Source: a virus
DNA: 64,000 bases
IMG/VR virus record: IMGVR_UViG_3300021185_003853
Location: 1-64,000 of that record
Direction: 5' to 3' (one strand)
This document shows, in pieces, positions 23,331-31,436 of this stretch. The notes beneath the pieces were generated by a model, which saw only the letters and a list, made by a program, of their open reading frames with translations, ran no database searches and was not told where the DNA came from. A program made the translations under genes and the position numbers. Position 1 is the stretch's first letter. Every line of letters begins with the position of its first letter.

Positions 23331-25505
23331 ATGCTTCAGAAAAAGTCAGTTTTAGCCCGATTGCTTGCAAATGAGAACATTAGTGTTCGCCAGGGTAACT
23401 ACCCTACGGCTTCATTCGATGTAGTCAATCGTGTATTGAATCTTCCTAACTGGAAAGATATGAGTAATGATCTCTATGATATGCTAGTGGGTCATGAAGT
23501 CTCTCACGCCCTCAACACTCCTTCTGATCCTGAAGTGCTGAACATTCCTAATGTTCCATTCAGTTTTGTGAACATTGTTGAGGACATTCGAATTGAAAAA
23601 CTAATCATGAAAAAATATCCTGGTCTAGTCGGTAACTTCACTCGAGGTTACGATGAGTTGATTCAGATGGATATTTTCGGTACCAAGAATCAAGACCTAA
23701 ACGAAATGCCTTTCATGGATCGTCTAAACATCAAGTCTAAGGGTCGTGCGGCTGTTGAGGTTGAGTTCTCGGATGAAGAGCAATACTACTTCGACAAAGC
23801 CATGGCTGTTGAGACTTTTGAAGATGTTCGTGAGGTTGTTCTTGAACTTGCTGAGTGGCTACGATCTAAGAATGAGGTCACTGAAGAAGATGCCAATCAG
23901 TTCAATGATGGCGATGAGAGTGAAGATCAAGAGCAAGGCCCTGAGAGTAATGAAGACTCTGGTGAAGATGAGAGTCAAGAAGATGGTCAGGGTGAAGAGA
24001 GTGAAGAGCCTGGTGATGAAGAGGGTGAAGAAGAGAATGTGGGCAGTGCTTCTGGTTCTGATCAGTCTGATGAAGACGATGATGAAGAGAATGAAGATAG
24101 AGAGGGTGCCAGAGGTACTGACGGTGACTTCCATACTCTTATCAAGGAGTCGAGCGATGAGGTTGATGACCTAGATGAAGTTCAGACTGATATCAACCAG
24201 CACAATAATGAGGGTAAACTTCTAGACGATAGTGCTAAGGTCTTTGTTCAAGCCTTGAGCCGTGCTGAGTATGAAAAATTTACGATTCCTTATAGTGATG
24301 TTTTTGATGCTCGAATCGATATGATTCAAATGGTTGAAGAGAGATTCGGCAAGTTTCGAATCGAGAATGCTGAAGAAGAGTGGAAAAAGTTTGAGTCTGA
24401 AGCAAAGCCAATCGTTAATCTGATGGCGAAAGAATTTGAGATGCGTAAGGCCGCTTATCGAACCAAACGAGCCAAGACTTCTACAAAGGGTTCATTAGAT
24501 GTTACCAAACTTCATGCCTATAAGTATGATGACAATCTTTTCAAACAAGTGACTACGCTTGCTGATGGCAAGAGTCACGGTCTGATGATGTTGGTTGACT
24601 ATTCTGGTTCGATGCACGATGTAATGCCTGCCGTGATTCGCCAGACTATCACTCTTGTGATGTTCTGTAAAAGAGTTGGTATTCCATTCCAAGTTTATGG
24701 TTTCACTAGCCCACACGGTGGCGCTGACCGAACTCTTGAATTAGATAAGAGTGTAAGTCGATTCGACTCTAGCGACCTACAGATGATTGAGTTGTACTCT
24801 TCAAGTATGAGTAAAAAAGACCTTGAGTTTGCGATGAGAACTGCAATCTATGCCGCTCATGATCCTTACTACTTTCAGTCACGCCTTGATCGTTTGGGTA
24901 ACACTCCACTGAATGCGGCTCTAATGGCAATGCAGTATGCGATTGAAGACTTCCGTAAGAAGCACCCAGTCGATAAGATGCGCCTAGTCACTCTGACTGA
25001 CGGTGAGAGTAACGGTGTTCGAATCAATGAGGGTAATGATTTACGAGGTGATGATCGAGCATGGAACTGGAAAACTCCTATCATCACTGAGGTAAACAAA
25101 AAGAAAATTGAATTAGCAAGAGGCTATCTAGCTAGCCACGATAACACGGCTAAGATTATTCGAGCGGTATGTGGTGATGATATCAGTGTGATGAATTTCT
25201 TTATTGCTGATAATCGAGGCTTAAGGCAAGAACTGTATCGTATCTTCCCATACCAAGAGTCTAAGCAACAAGCCGCTAGAAAGAAAATGAGAGATACTGG
25301 TGCTTTTGTGATCGATGGCGATATTGGTTACGACCGACGATTCATTATTGCGAACAAAGGTAGTGCGATATCCAGCCAATCAGACGATCTTGAAGTGGCA
25401 GAAGGTGCTACCCCAGCCCAGATTGCGAGAGCGTTCAAAAAGTTCAGTGGCTCTAAGAAGAACAACCGAGTTGTTGCCAAGAAGTTTGCTGAGACAGTGG
25501 CATAA
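23331..25505 (+). CDS. cobT: CobT-like protein: HEXXH metallopeptidase-like plus VWA domain
   Basis: 724 residues. Residues 1-180 contain GHEVSHALNTP with HEXXH (His55, Glu56, His59) and a later IVEDIRIEKLI helix that may give the third ligand. Residues 190-285 are an extreme acidic linker of Glu/Asp/Ser/Gly. Residues 410-650 are a von Willebrand A domain with MIDAS motif LVDYSGSMHD, and TLTDGESNG. Resembles CobT of aerobic cobaltochelatase and the 'CobT-like peptidase' of cyanophages. In T4-like phages this pair is unlikely to make cobalamin alone; a MoxR/VWA-type remodelling machine is a reasonable alternative. Partner ATPase at 25600. Confidence 0.85.
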   Translation: MLQKKSVLARLLANENISVRQGNYPTASFDVVNRVLNLPNWKDMSNDLYDMLVGHEVSHALNTPSDPEVLNIPNVPFSFVNIVEDIRIEKLIMKKYPGLVGNFTRGYDELIQMDIFGTKNQDLNEMPFMDRLNIKSKGRAAVEVEFSDEEQYYFDKAMAVETFEDVREVVLELAEWLRSKNEVTEEDANQFNDGDESEDQEQGPESNEDSGEDESQEDGQGEESEEPGDEEGEEENVGSASGSDQSDEDDDEENEDREGARGTDGDFHTLIKESSDEVDDLDEVQTDINQHNNEGKLLDDSAKVFVQALSRAEYEKFTIPYSDVFDARIDMIQMVEERFGKFRIENAEEEWKKFESEAKPIVNLMAKEFEMRKAAYRTKRAKTSTKGSLDVTKLHAYKYDDNLFKQVTTLADGKSHGLMMLVDYSGSMHDVMPAVIRQTITLVMFCKRVGIPFQVYGFTSPHGGADRTLELDKSVSRFDSSDLQMIELYSSSMSKKDLEFAMRTAIYAAHDPYYFQSRLDRLGNTPLNAALMAMQYAIEDFRKKHPVDKMRLVTLTDGESNGVRINEGNDLRGDDRAWNWKTPIITEVNKKKIELARGYLASHDNTAKIIRAVCGDDISVMNFFIADNRGLRQELYRIFPYQESKQQAARKKMRDTGAFVIDGDIGYDRRFIIANKGSAISSQSDDLEVAEGATPAQIARAFKKFSGSKKNNRVVAKKFAETVA

Positions 25506-25542
25506 GAAATGGATTTTTATTCCAAAACAGTATAAAAAACGG

Positions 25543-25570
25543 TTGACATTGCCTGATAACCTGTTATAAT
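25543..25570 (+). promoter_or_regulatory. Sigma70-like early promoter (cassette B, second copy)
   Basis: TTGACA 25543-25548, TATAAT 25565-25570, 16 bp spacer; leader identical over 20 bases to that at 15156. Confidence 0.85.
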
Positions 25571-25599
25571 ATGTACTTAATTGATGAGAGATTTATATT

Positions 25600-26799
25600 A
25601 TGAGTAATTTGACTGAAAAACAAACCCAGCTTCTGCAAGCATATGCTGATGCTAATCCGACTGCGACTAGTTTCACTCGCCAAGAGATGTTTAGTTTTGC
25701 TGAAGAGCAAGGTGTAACGGGATCTACCGCTTACACTATGATGAAGATTCTTCCTCGTATTAATCGAGGTGTTTATGAGTTGATTACGGCAGCCAATGTG
25801 GTGCCTATGCCTACTGCTCAAAATGAGCCAGTTGTTCAACAAACTCCTGTTGCTCAGGCTGTTCAAAAAGCAGTCGGCAAAGTTCGCTCTACTTCTTCAG
25901 AAGAAGTTTTCATTCCTCAGAAAGATGACACTTTTGTTAAATGGGGTTACTTTGCTGATGTTTCTAAGATCATCAAGTCTAAGATGTTCTACCCAATGTA
26001 TGTTGCTGGTTTGTCTGGTAACGGTAAGACAATGATGATTGAGCAAGCCTGTGCGGCAGCCAAGCGTGAGTATGTTCGTGTTCAGATTACTCCAGAGACT
26101 GATGAAGATGATCTAATCGGTGGTTTCAGACTGCTAGATGGTGAGACTGTTTTCGCAAAGGGTCCAGTTATCAAAGCGATGGAAGCTGGTGCGATACTGC
26201 TGATCGATGAGATTGATCGTGGTTCTAACAAGCTGATGGCTCTTCAAGGTGTTCTTGAGGGTAAGCCAGTTTTGATCAAGAAAACTGGTGAAGTAGTTGA
26301 GCCAGCCCCGGGGTTTAATGTGATCGGCACTGCTAACACGAAGGGTCAAGGTGATGATGCTGGTCGCTTTATCTCTGCGGGTATTATCGATGAGGCATTC
26401 CTTGAGCGATTCACTATCACTCTTGAGCAACCTTATCCTTCAGCAAGTGTTGAGAAGAAAATCATCAAGAACCACATGGACAAGTTTGATGTTAAAGATT
26501 CTGAGTTTACCGATAAGTTGGTAGCTTGGGGTCAAGCGATTCGTAAAACATTCCTTGACGGTGGTGTTGATGAGATCGTATCGACTCGTAGATTATGTCA
26601 CATTGTTCAGACTTTCTCGATCTTCAATGACCGTATGAAAGCCATTGAACTTTGTGTAAATCGATTCGATGAAGATACTCGCTCTGGTTTCTTAGACCTT
26701 TACAGCAAGATTGATGCTGATGTTAATGCGATGGATGAAGCATTAGTTGAGACTGATGTAAACGAGCCAGAAATGCGCCCTTACACTGATATGGACTAG
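25600..26799 (+). CDS. cobS: CobS/MoxR-like AAA+ ATPase
   Basis: 399 residues. N-terminal 100 residues hold a helical putative HTH-like region and a linker. AAA+ core: Walker A AGLSGNGKTMM near residue 135, ETDEDDLIGGFRL, Walker B ILLIDEIDRGS, sensor 1 IGTANTKGQGD, arginine-finger region FLERFTITL. Closest to CobS/MoxR types that work with a VWA partner; its partner is CobT-like at 23331. CobS is a frequent cyanophage gene; biological role in phages remains open. GAGAG precedes the start. Confidence 0.88.
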   Translation: MSNLTEKQTQLLQAYADANPTATSFTRQEMFSFAEEQGVTGSTAYTMMKILPRINRGVYELITAANVVPMPTAQNEPVVQQTPVAQAVQKAVGKVRSTSSEEVFIPQKDDTFVKWGYFADVSKIIKSKMFYPMYVAGLSGNGKTMMIEQACAAAKREYVRVQITPETDEDDLIGGFRLLDGETVFAKGPVIKAMEAGAILLIDEIDRGSNKLMALQGVLEGKPVLIKKTGEVVEPAPGFNVIGTANTKGQGDDAGRFISAGIIDEAFLERFTITLEQPYPSASVEKKIIKNHMDKFDVKDSEFTDKLVAWGQAIRKTFLDGGVDEIVSTRRLCHIVQTFSIFNDRMKAIELCVNRFDEDTRSGFLDLYSKIDADVNAMDEALVETDVNEPEMRPYTDMD

Positions 26800-26825
26800 T
26801 GAGTTTGTATAAGTAGTATTATCGA

Positions 26826-26845
26826 GGGGACTTATGTCCCCTTTT
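26826..26845 (+). terminator. Rho-independent terminator
   Basis: GGGGAC (26826-26831), TTAT, GTCCCC (26836-26841), TTTT. Ends the cobT/cobS transcript. A late-promoter-like TATAAGTA (one mismatch) lies just upstream at 26808-26815; the next gene has AAGGAG before ATG 26863. Confidence 0.85.
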
Positions 26846-26862
26846 CTCACAAGGAGAAGCAT

Positions 26863-27243
26863 ATGTTTTACCAAGTACCAATGCTAGTGGCAATAGCTAT
26901 GGCAATTATCTACCCCGAATCTGGTGGTGATATGGCATTAGCCAGTCTTATGGTTGTTTTTGCTAGTATGTTCTATTTGCTTATGTTTTCAGCTATGAGT
27001 GGCACGAAACAAGTCGACCTAGACTTGGAAGCCGATCTTAACCAACTCTGGCAAAGTCGTGTTATTGCTATTGCAGGTGCGATAGCACTGTATAAAGTAG
27101 GAATGATCTCAGCATTTTATTATGTGCTACCCTTTCAGTTGATCGCACTATTCTGTGATCTACTAGCAACTGGATTTAAGTTAGGGTATCTTGGATTCGA
27201 TGAACTGGATGAAGATGCTCAAGAACTTGATGATGAAGATTAA
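26863..27243 (+). CDS. Membrane protein, 126 aa
   Basis: Four hydrophobic segments (MLVAIAMAIIYP, ALASLMVVFASMFYLLMFSA, VIAIAGAIALYKVGMISAF, VLPFQLIALFCDLLATGF) and an acidic C-terminus (DELDEDAQELDDED). Not recognised. Precedes the envelope block by one gene. Confidence 0.65.
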   Translation: MFYQVPMLVAIAMAIIYPESGGDMALASLMVVFASMFYLLMFSAMSGTKQVDLDLEADLNQLWQSRVIAIAGAIALYKVGMISAFYYVLPFQLIALFCDLLATGFKLGYLGFDELDEDAQELDDED

Positions 27244-27267
27244 ATTTTAATATTGACGGAGTAAATT

Positions 27268-27594
27268 ATGAAACAACTAGCGACTATACTATTAGCATCA
27301 ATTTTTTCAATGTCGGCATTTTCTGAGGCTTATGTCTCAATGAAAAACAAAGCCTCATGGATGGAAGATGAGAGCATGACATTTGATGGATCGAAAACCC
27401 ATCTAAGATTTGGATTTCAAGATAGAAGTCTTTATGCTGAAGCGGGTGTCGTAAATGGTGGAACATCTTGGGAAGCCGGATATAAATTTAAGTCATTTGC
27501 AAATGGTCTTACGCTTTCGGGTAAGGCAGAGGCGACCAATATCGATGAGTGGAACTATACTCTCGAAACACGCCTTAGATACACATTCAAATAG
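27268..27594 (+). CDS. Exported beta-strand protein, possible small outer-membrane barrel
   Basis: 108 residues. Signal peptide with likely cleavage after ASIFSMSAFSEA. The mature part alternates polar and hydrophobic residues (HLRFGFQDRSLYAEAGV; WEAGYKFKSFANGLTLSGKA) and ends ETRLRYTFK, close to the aromatic C-terminal signature of outer-membrane proteins. I recall similar unnamed exported proteins in marine T4-like phages. It may sit in the outer membrane during infection. Confidence 0.65.
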   Translation: MKQLATILLASIFSMSAFSEAYVSMKNKASWMEDESMTFDGSKTHLRFGFQDRSLYAEAGVVNGGTSWEAGYKFKSFANGLTLSGKAEATNIDEWNYTLETRLRYTFK

Positions 27595-27598
27595 AAAG

Positions 27599-27620
27599 AG
27601 CCCCTTAATTGGGGCTTTTT
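27599..27620 (+). terminator. Rho-independent terminator
   Basis: AGCCCC (27599-27604), TTAATT, GGGGCT (27611-27616), T-run to 27620. It isolates the following curli block from upstream transcription. Confidence 0.88.
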
Positions 27621-27679
27621 CATATCAGTCTCAATAATCTCGCAAAATAATTTCTAGTCTTCAGTGTTTTAAACTACTA

Positions 27680-27701
27680 AATACTATATAATAATAGTAT
27701 T
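27680..27701 (+). promoter_or_regulatory. Palindrome over a lone -10 box before the curli block
   Basis: AATACTA (27680-27686) and TAGTATT (27695-27701) form a perfect inverted repeat around TATAAT (27687-27692). No good -35 is seen at 16-18 bp upstream. It is the only promoter-like element I see before the seven-to-eight-gene block, and the dyad could be an operator or a hairpin at the RNA start. Confidence 0.4.
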
Positions 27702-27711
27702 GAGGTAGGTT

Positions 27712-27990
27712 ATGGAAATATTGACACTTATTGCCGATGTAGGATTTCCTATTGCATCGGCTCTTGCAGGTGGATTTTTCGTGTTTGTTACACTCAAGTT
27801 TATCTTGAATGGTGTGCTTAGTGACATTTGTACACAAAGGGGCTTTGTAAAAGCACTAGATAATAGAGTGAAAACAATGAATAACGAGGTCGTGAGAATC
27901 GATCTTCAGATGTGTCATGCTTTTGGAGTTGAACCAGACTTAACAGTCGTAGCGAGGGCAGACGGACAGCAAGACGCAAGAAAGGATTAG
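27712..27990 (+). CDS. Small membrane protein, 92 aa (holin/UviB-like layout, copy 1)
   Basis: N-terminal GFPIASALAGGFFVFVTLKF membrane helix, then a coiled-coil-type segment (ALDNRVKTMNNEVVRIDLQM) and a hydrophilic end. The next gene has the same layout (YGFPIIAAVGLGYFIYYIWS; IDRIRMLDNDLIRLRTKLD), so they are paralogues. One TM helix followed by a helical tail is seen in BhlA/UviB-type phage proteins. GAGGTAGGT lies before ATG 27712. First gene of the curli block. Confidence 0.65.
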   Translation: MEILTLIADVGFPIASALAGGFFVFVTLKFILNGVLSDICTQRGFVKALDNRVKTMNNEVVRIDLQMCHAFGVEPDLTVVARADGQQDARKD

Positions 27991-27993
27991 ATT

Positions 27994-28290
27994 ATGGAAG
28001 AATTAGATATAGGAGCAATGATCTCACAGTACGGCTTTCCAATTATAGCCGCTGTTGGATTAGGATACTTCATATATTACATATGGAGTTGGGTTACTGA
28101 AGAAGTAGACCCAGTGATATCAGAGTCTCATATGACTCTCATAGCACTAATTGACAGAATAAGAATGTTAGATAATGATTTGATAAGACTGAGAACTAAA
28201 CTAGATATGATTTTACAGCAACAGGAAATGATGAAGAATGAAAAAGATAATAACTCTGATACTACTATCGATATCACTGACGAGTCATAG
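27994..28290 (+). CDS. Small membrane protein, 98 aa (holin/UviB-like layout, copy 2)
   Basis: Paralogue of the preceding gene: N-terminal membrane helix after MEELDIGAMISQYGFP, then a coiled-coil-like region (LIALIDRIRMLDNDLIRLR) and a polar tail. Overlaps the csgF-like gene by 53 bp in another frame. Either holin-like, or inner-membrane parts of the secretion system; the sequence does not decide. Confidence 0.65.
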   Translation: MEELDIGAMISQYGFPIIAAVGLGYFIYYIWSWVTEEVDPVISESHMTLIALIDRIRMLDNDLIRLRTKLDMILQQQEMMKNEKDNNSDTTIDITDES

Positions 28291-28732
28291 TAGCGAAATA
28301 ACTTTCGGATTCAAAAGCCCATCATTTAGTGGTGTTGGCACTGGTTCGCATTATCTTACGATTGAGAACCAAGAACATAGTCGAAAGAAATCAATCGAAG
28401 ATGCACTCGAAGCGGCTCGTAAAGCGGCTGAAAGAGAAGCAGAAAACACCACACTCGCTAAGTTCATTCGTAACCTAGAGAGTCGTATCTATTCACAGTT
28501 GTCAAAGCAACTTGTGGACAATATGTTTAGTAACGAAGATGCAGTCACATTCGGGTCATTTACACTTGAAGGGTCTACAGTTGCCTATCAGGTTATGACG
28601 AATGATGCAGGCGAAGATTATATCGAGATGAGAATTGTAGATACAGAAGGTTCAGAAACTATTATTGAAATACCAATTGGTACTGGTAACTTTGGTTCAA
28701 TAGATAGCGGGGAAGATGATGTTGCGTTTTAG
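28238..28732 (+). CDS. csgF: CsgF-like curli assembly protein
   Basis: 164 residues. Sec signal peptide (KKIITLILLSISLTSHSS), then EITFGFKSPSFSGVGTGSHY, which matches the N-terminus of mature CsgF (TMTFQFRNPNFGGNPNNG), the segment that binds in the CsgG channel. The middle is a charged helix (KKSIEDALEAARKAAEREAE) longer than in E. coli CsgF; the end has beta strands (EDYIEMRIVDTEGSETIIEI) like the CsgF C-terminal domain and finishes VAF. E. coli CsgF is 138 aa. It would be surface-exposed, coupling curlin secretion with nucleation. Directly followed by csgG. Confidence 0.85.
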   Translation: MKKIITLILLSISLTSHSSEITFGFKSPSFSGVGTGSHYLTIENQEHSRKKSIEDALEAARKAAEREAENTTLAKFIRNLESRIYSQLSKQLVDNMFSNEDAVTFGSFTLEGSTVAYQVMTNDAGEDYIEMRIVDTEGSETIIEIPIGTGNFGSIDSGEDDVAF

Positions 28733-29621
28733 TTTACTACTAGCGGTATCTATTATCACTGGGTGCGCTCAGATTCCAAAATGGTCTGAGAATCCACAGG
28801 ATTGCTCACATCTGAAAAATGCTAGGGACTATATCTGTGTAGACGAACCAGAAGTGGTTGATATGCCCGCATATGTAAAATTACTTGAAGTTCCACCTGC
28901 TACCAAAATGCCAGTTGTAGCAGTATATGGATTCAGAGACTTAACAGGTCAAAGAAAGAATAGAGACGGAATTGCAGATTTTAGTACTGCTGTCACACAA
29001 GGCGGTACTGAAATGCTAATAGATGCACTCAAAACAGCAGGGAAAGGGACTTGGTTTCGTGTTGTGGAGAGACAGGGTATCGACAATCTAGTAAGAGAAA
29101 GACAGATTGTTAGATCAACCCGAAAAGAATACGCTGACGAAAAATCTCAAGGGTTAGGACCTTTGTTATTTGCAGGTATGATTATCGAAGGCGGTATAAT
29201 TGGTTATGATACAAATCTTCAATCAGGTGGTAGAGGTGCTAGAGCATTAGGTATTGCGCTTTCAAGGCAATATCGTAAAGATGTCGTGACTGTTTCTGTG
29301 AGGGCTGTCTCAGTCCTGACAGGAGAAGTTCTGCTCAATGTTCAAGCAAAGAAGAGTATTCTTAGTTATGGGTCGGGTGGTGATTTATTCCGATTCTACG
29401 AAGAAGGAACTAAGCTAGTTGAATATGAAGATGGTGTGGGAAATAATGAGTCAGTGACTTATGCGGTACGGACAGCCATTGAGGCAGCCGTGCTTGAACT
29501 AATATATCAGGGACATGATAGAAGTCTCTGGTCAGTAGGTGAAGGTCATCGTCATCCTCATTTGAATGATGGAACGAATGATGGTCATAGCCTAGAAGAA
29601 GAGGTAAAGGAAGATGAATAG
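28716..29621 (+). CDS. csgG: CsgG-like outer-membrane curli secretion channel
   Basis: 301 residues, near E. coli CsgG (277). Lipoprotein signal with lipobox SIITGC (Cys17). Family motifs: VVAVYGFRDLTGQRKN, TQGGTEMLIDALKTAG, WFRVVERQGIDNLVRERQIV, LGPLLFAGMIIEGGIIGYD, VTVSVRAVSVLTGEVLLNV and SVTYAVRTAIEAAVLELI. CsgG forms a nonameric channel for unfolded curlins in the outer membrane. The 25 C-terminal residues are His/Asp/Glu-rich (HRHPHLNDGTNDGHS), unlike E. coli. Overlaps csgF by 17 bp and the curlin gene by 8 bp. Confidence 0.92.
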   Translation: MMLRFSLLLAVSIITGCAQIPKWSENPQDCSHLKNARDYICVDEPEVVDMPAYVKLLEVPPATKMPVVAVYGFRDLTGQRKNRDGIADFSTAVTQGGTEMLIDALKTAGKGTWFRVVERQGIDNLVRERQIVRSTRKEYADEKSQGLGPLLFAGMIIEGGIIGYDTNLQSGGRGARALGIALSRQYRKDVVTVSVRAVSVLTGEVLLNVQAKKSILSYGSGGDLFRFYEEGTKLVEYEDGVGNNESVTYAVRTAIEAAVLELIYQGHDRSLWSVGEGHRHPHLNDGTNDGHSLEEEVKEDE

Positions 29622-30339
29622 GTACTTAATAGGACTAGTAGCATTGCTTTCTAGTTTCGTTTATGCTGGCGCATCTGATGATAACGAAATCAACATCGAA
29701 CAATCTGGTGATACATTTACATTGTATATCGATCAGGTAGGTTATGGTAACAAAGTAGGACTTGATAATTTTGAAACATCGTCAAGTGCTTCGCCTATAA
29801 CTGGTTCATCGTTGAATTTCGATATTGATCAAATTGGTAACGAGAACTTATTGTTCGGTGAAGTAACTGCCGATAGTTCAACTTACAATCTGATCTGGAC
29901 TGGTGATTCTAACTCATGGGATTGGATGATTGGCGATGTAGGTTCTGCTGATTCGACAAACATTGATGTTAGCATAACTGGTGACTCCAACACAATGGAT
30001 TTTGATCAGGGTTCTGTAGCAAGTGCAGAAAGACTTGATCTTGATTTAACTGTGATTGGCAGTAGCAATGTATTTGATGTAGATGTTGAAACAGATGATG
30101 TAACATTCACAGTTGATGTTACTGGTGATGGCAACAACATCAATACACTACAGAACGATGGATTCTACCAAACATTAACTCTTGACCTAACTGGAGACAA
30201 TGCTGATGTTGATATTAATCAACTTAGTGGTACTTGTCCACAGGGTGTTACTAGTTGTAAAGGTATAATTACATTAGATGTTACTTCTGAAAATGCTACT
30301 ATCCAGATTAACCAGAAAGATAACGCAGGCGACAGTTAA
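29614..30339 (+). CDS. Curlin-repeat protein (CsgA/CsgB-like), copy 1
   Basis: 241 residues with signal peptide (YLIGLVALLSSFVYAGA). The mature part has about eight degenerate curlin-type repeats of 20-30 residues with the pattern beta-[QT]-G-x-x-N-x(5)-Q: NEINIEQSGDTFTLYIDQVG, FDIDQIGNENLLFG, DVSITGDSNTMDFDQG, TVDVTGDGNNINTLQND, LDLTGDNADVDINQL. Very acidic (many Asp), unlike E. coli CsgA. Two Cys near the end (TCPQGVTSC) may form a disulfide. Probable secretion substrate of the CsgG homologue, able to form surface amyloid-like fibre. Confidence 0.82.
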   Translation: MNRYLIGLVALLSSFVYAGASDDNEINIEQSGDTFTLYIDQVGYGNKVGLDNFETSSSASPITGSSLNFDIDQIGNENLLFGEVTADSSTYNLIWTGDSNSWDWMIGDVGSADSTNIDVSITGDSNTMDFDQGSVASAERLDLDLTVIGSSNVFDVDVETDDVTFTVDVTGDGNNINTLQNDGFYQTLTLDLTGDNADVDINQLSGTCPQGVTSCKGIITLDVTSENATIQINQKDNAGDS

Positions 30340-31435
30340 TGCATTGCTACTAGTGGGAGTTGCCGCTCAAGGCGCTTCCATTGGTGGTATTGTAGAGTCA
30401 ACTGGAGTCGGTTCTCTTGAACGAGAGACATCAGATACAGTAGTTGCGACTGTGGGCGAGGAGATTCAACTCAACGATACCGCTCAAACTGCAAAAGGTA
30501 GAATGCTAATCAAGTTCCTTGATGAGGCAGAACTATCTCTAATCGAACATACCAAAGTCTATATCGACAAAGTTTACTACGACCCGGATCCCTCCAAATC
30601 CAAAATGGTCATGAAGATGGCTTTAGGCACCGCTAGGTTTGCCTCTGGGCGTCTTGGAATGGTGAACAAATCAAATATAGACATATCAACACCAACGGCA
30701 ACGATTGCTGTTCGTGGCACAGATTTCACAACGACTATTGATGAACTTGGTAGATCATTAGTCATTCTATTACCAGATGAAAATGGTGACCCGTCTGGTG
30801 AGATCATCGTATCAAACGAAGCGGGTTCAGTGACACTCACTGAAGCATATGCCGCAACAATGGTTTCGAGTGTATCAACAATGCCTACTCAAAAAGTAAT
30901 CATAAATAACATCACGCCTGCGCTTATAGACAATATGTTTATCGTCAACGCACCACAAGAGGTAAGACAGGCAATTGAAGAGCAGATTCAAGAAGACGAT
31001 AATTTGGACATGGGTTCATTAGATGCTGACTTCCTAGAGTTTGATGAGTTAGAAAAGGATTTTGATGACTATGCAGGTGGAGAAGTTTACACCAGATTAG
31101 ATTATGATTTTCTAGGGTCTAATCTATTAACTGACTTGCTTGATGTGATCGATGAATTAATCCGCACAATGGCACAACTCGAAGATGTACAAGAGGGAGC
31201 AGGTAATACAGCAATACGACTGACTGGTGCTAAATGGGGATTCAATGATGATAGTCAGTACGCCATATTTGAAGAAGATGGTGGTATCGTATTTCATCGT
31301 GATGTTAGAGGTGTTATCAGTTTGAAGTTTGCTAAAGGTGGAGCAATAACTGTAGTGACAGAAGTCGAAGGTTATGTAGGCGAAATCACTGCTGACGGCG
31401 GAGAAGACATCAACGTCTTTATTAAACAGGATTAA
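30293..31435 (+). CDS. FecR-domain exported protein
   Basis: 380 residues from ATG 30293 (an in-frame ATG 30278 adds five). Basic start and hydrophobic stretch (ATVNALLLVGVAAQGAS) make a signal peptide. Residues 25-175 are a FecR domain: VATVGEEIQLNDTAQTAKGR, AELSLIEHTKVYID, MALGTARFASGRLG, IDISTPTATIAVRGTDFTTTID. The rest is acidic and unassigned (DADFLEFDELEKDFDDYAGG). FecR-domain proteins are signalling or periplasmic proteins and often lie next to CHASE2-cyclases in bacteria, as here. Overlaps the first curlin gene. Confidence 0.82.
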   Translation: MLLSRLTRKITQATVNALLLVGVAAQGASIGGIVESTGVGSLERETSDTVVATVGEEIQLNDTAQTAKGRMLIKFLDEAELSLIEHTKVYIDKVYYDPDPSKSKMVMKMALGTARFASGRLGMVNKSNIDISTPTATIAVRGTDFTTTIDELGRSLVILLPDENGDPSGEIIVSNEAGSVTLTEAYAATMVSSVSTMPTQKVIINNITPALIDNMFIVNAPQEVRQAIEEQIQEDDNLDMGSLDADFLEFDELEKDFDDYAGGEVYTRLDYDFLGSNLLTDLLDVIDELIRTMAQLEDVQEGAGNTAIRLTGAKWGFNDDSQYAIFEEDGGIVFHRDVRGVISLKFAKGGAITVVTEVEGYVGEITADGGEDINVFIKQD

Positions 31436-31436
31436 T

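Noticed and set aside
23746-24174. Basic 142-aa open frame inside the CobT-like gene
   Set aside because: Out-of-frame reading of the Glu/Asp-rich linker (GA-rich DNA), hence Met/Lys/Arg-rich nonsense; no start signal.
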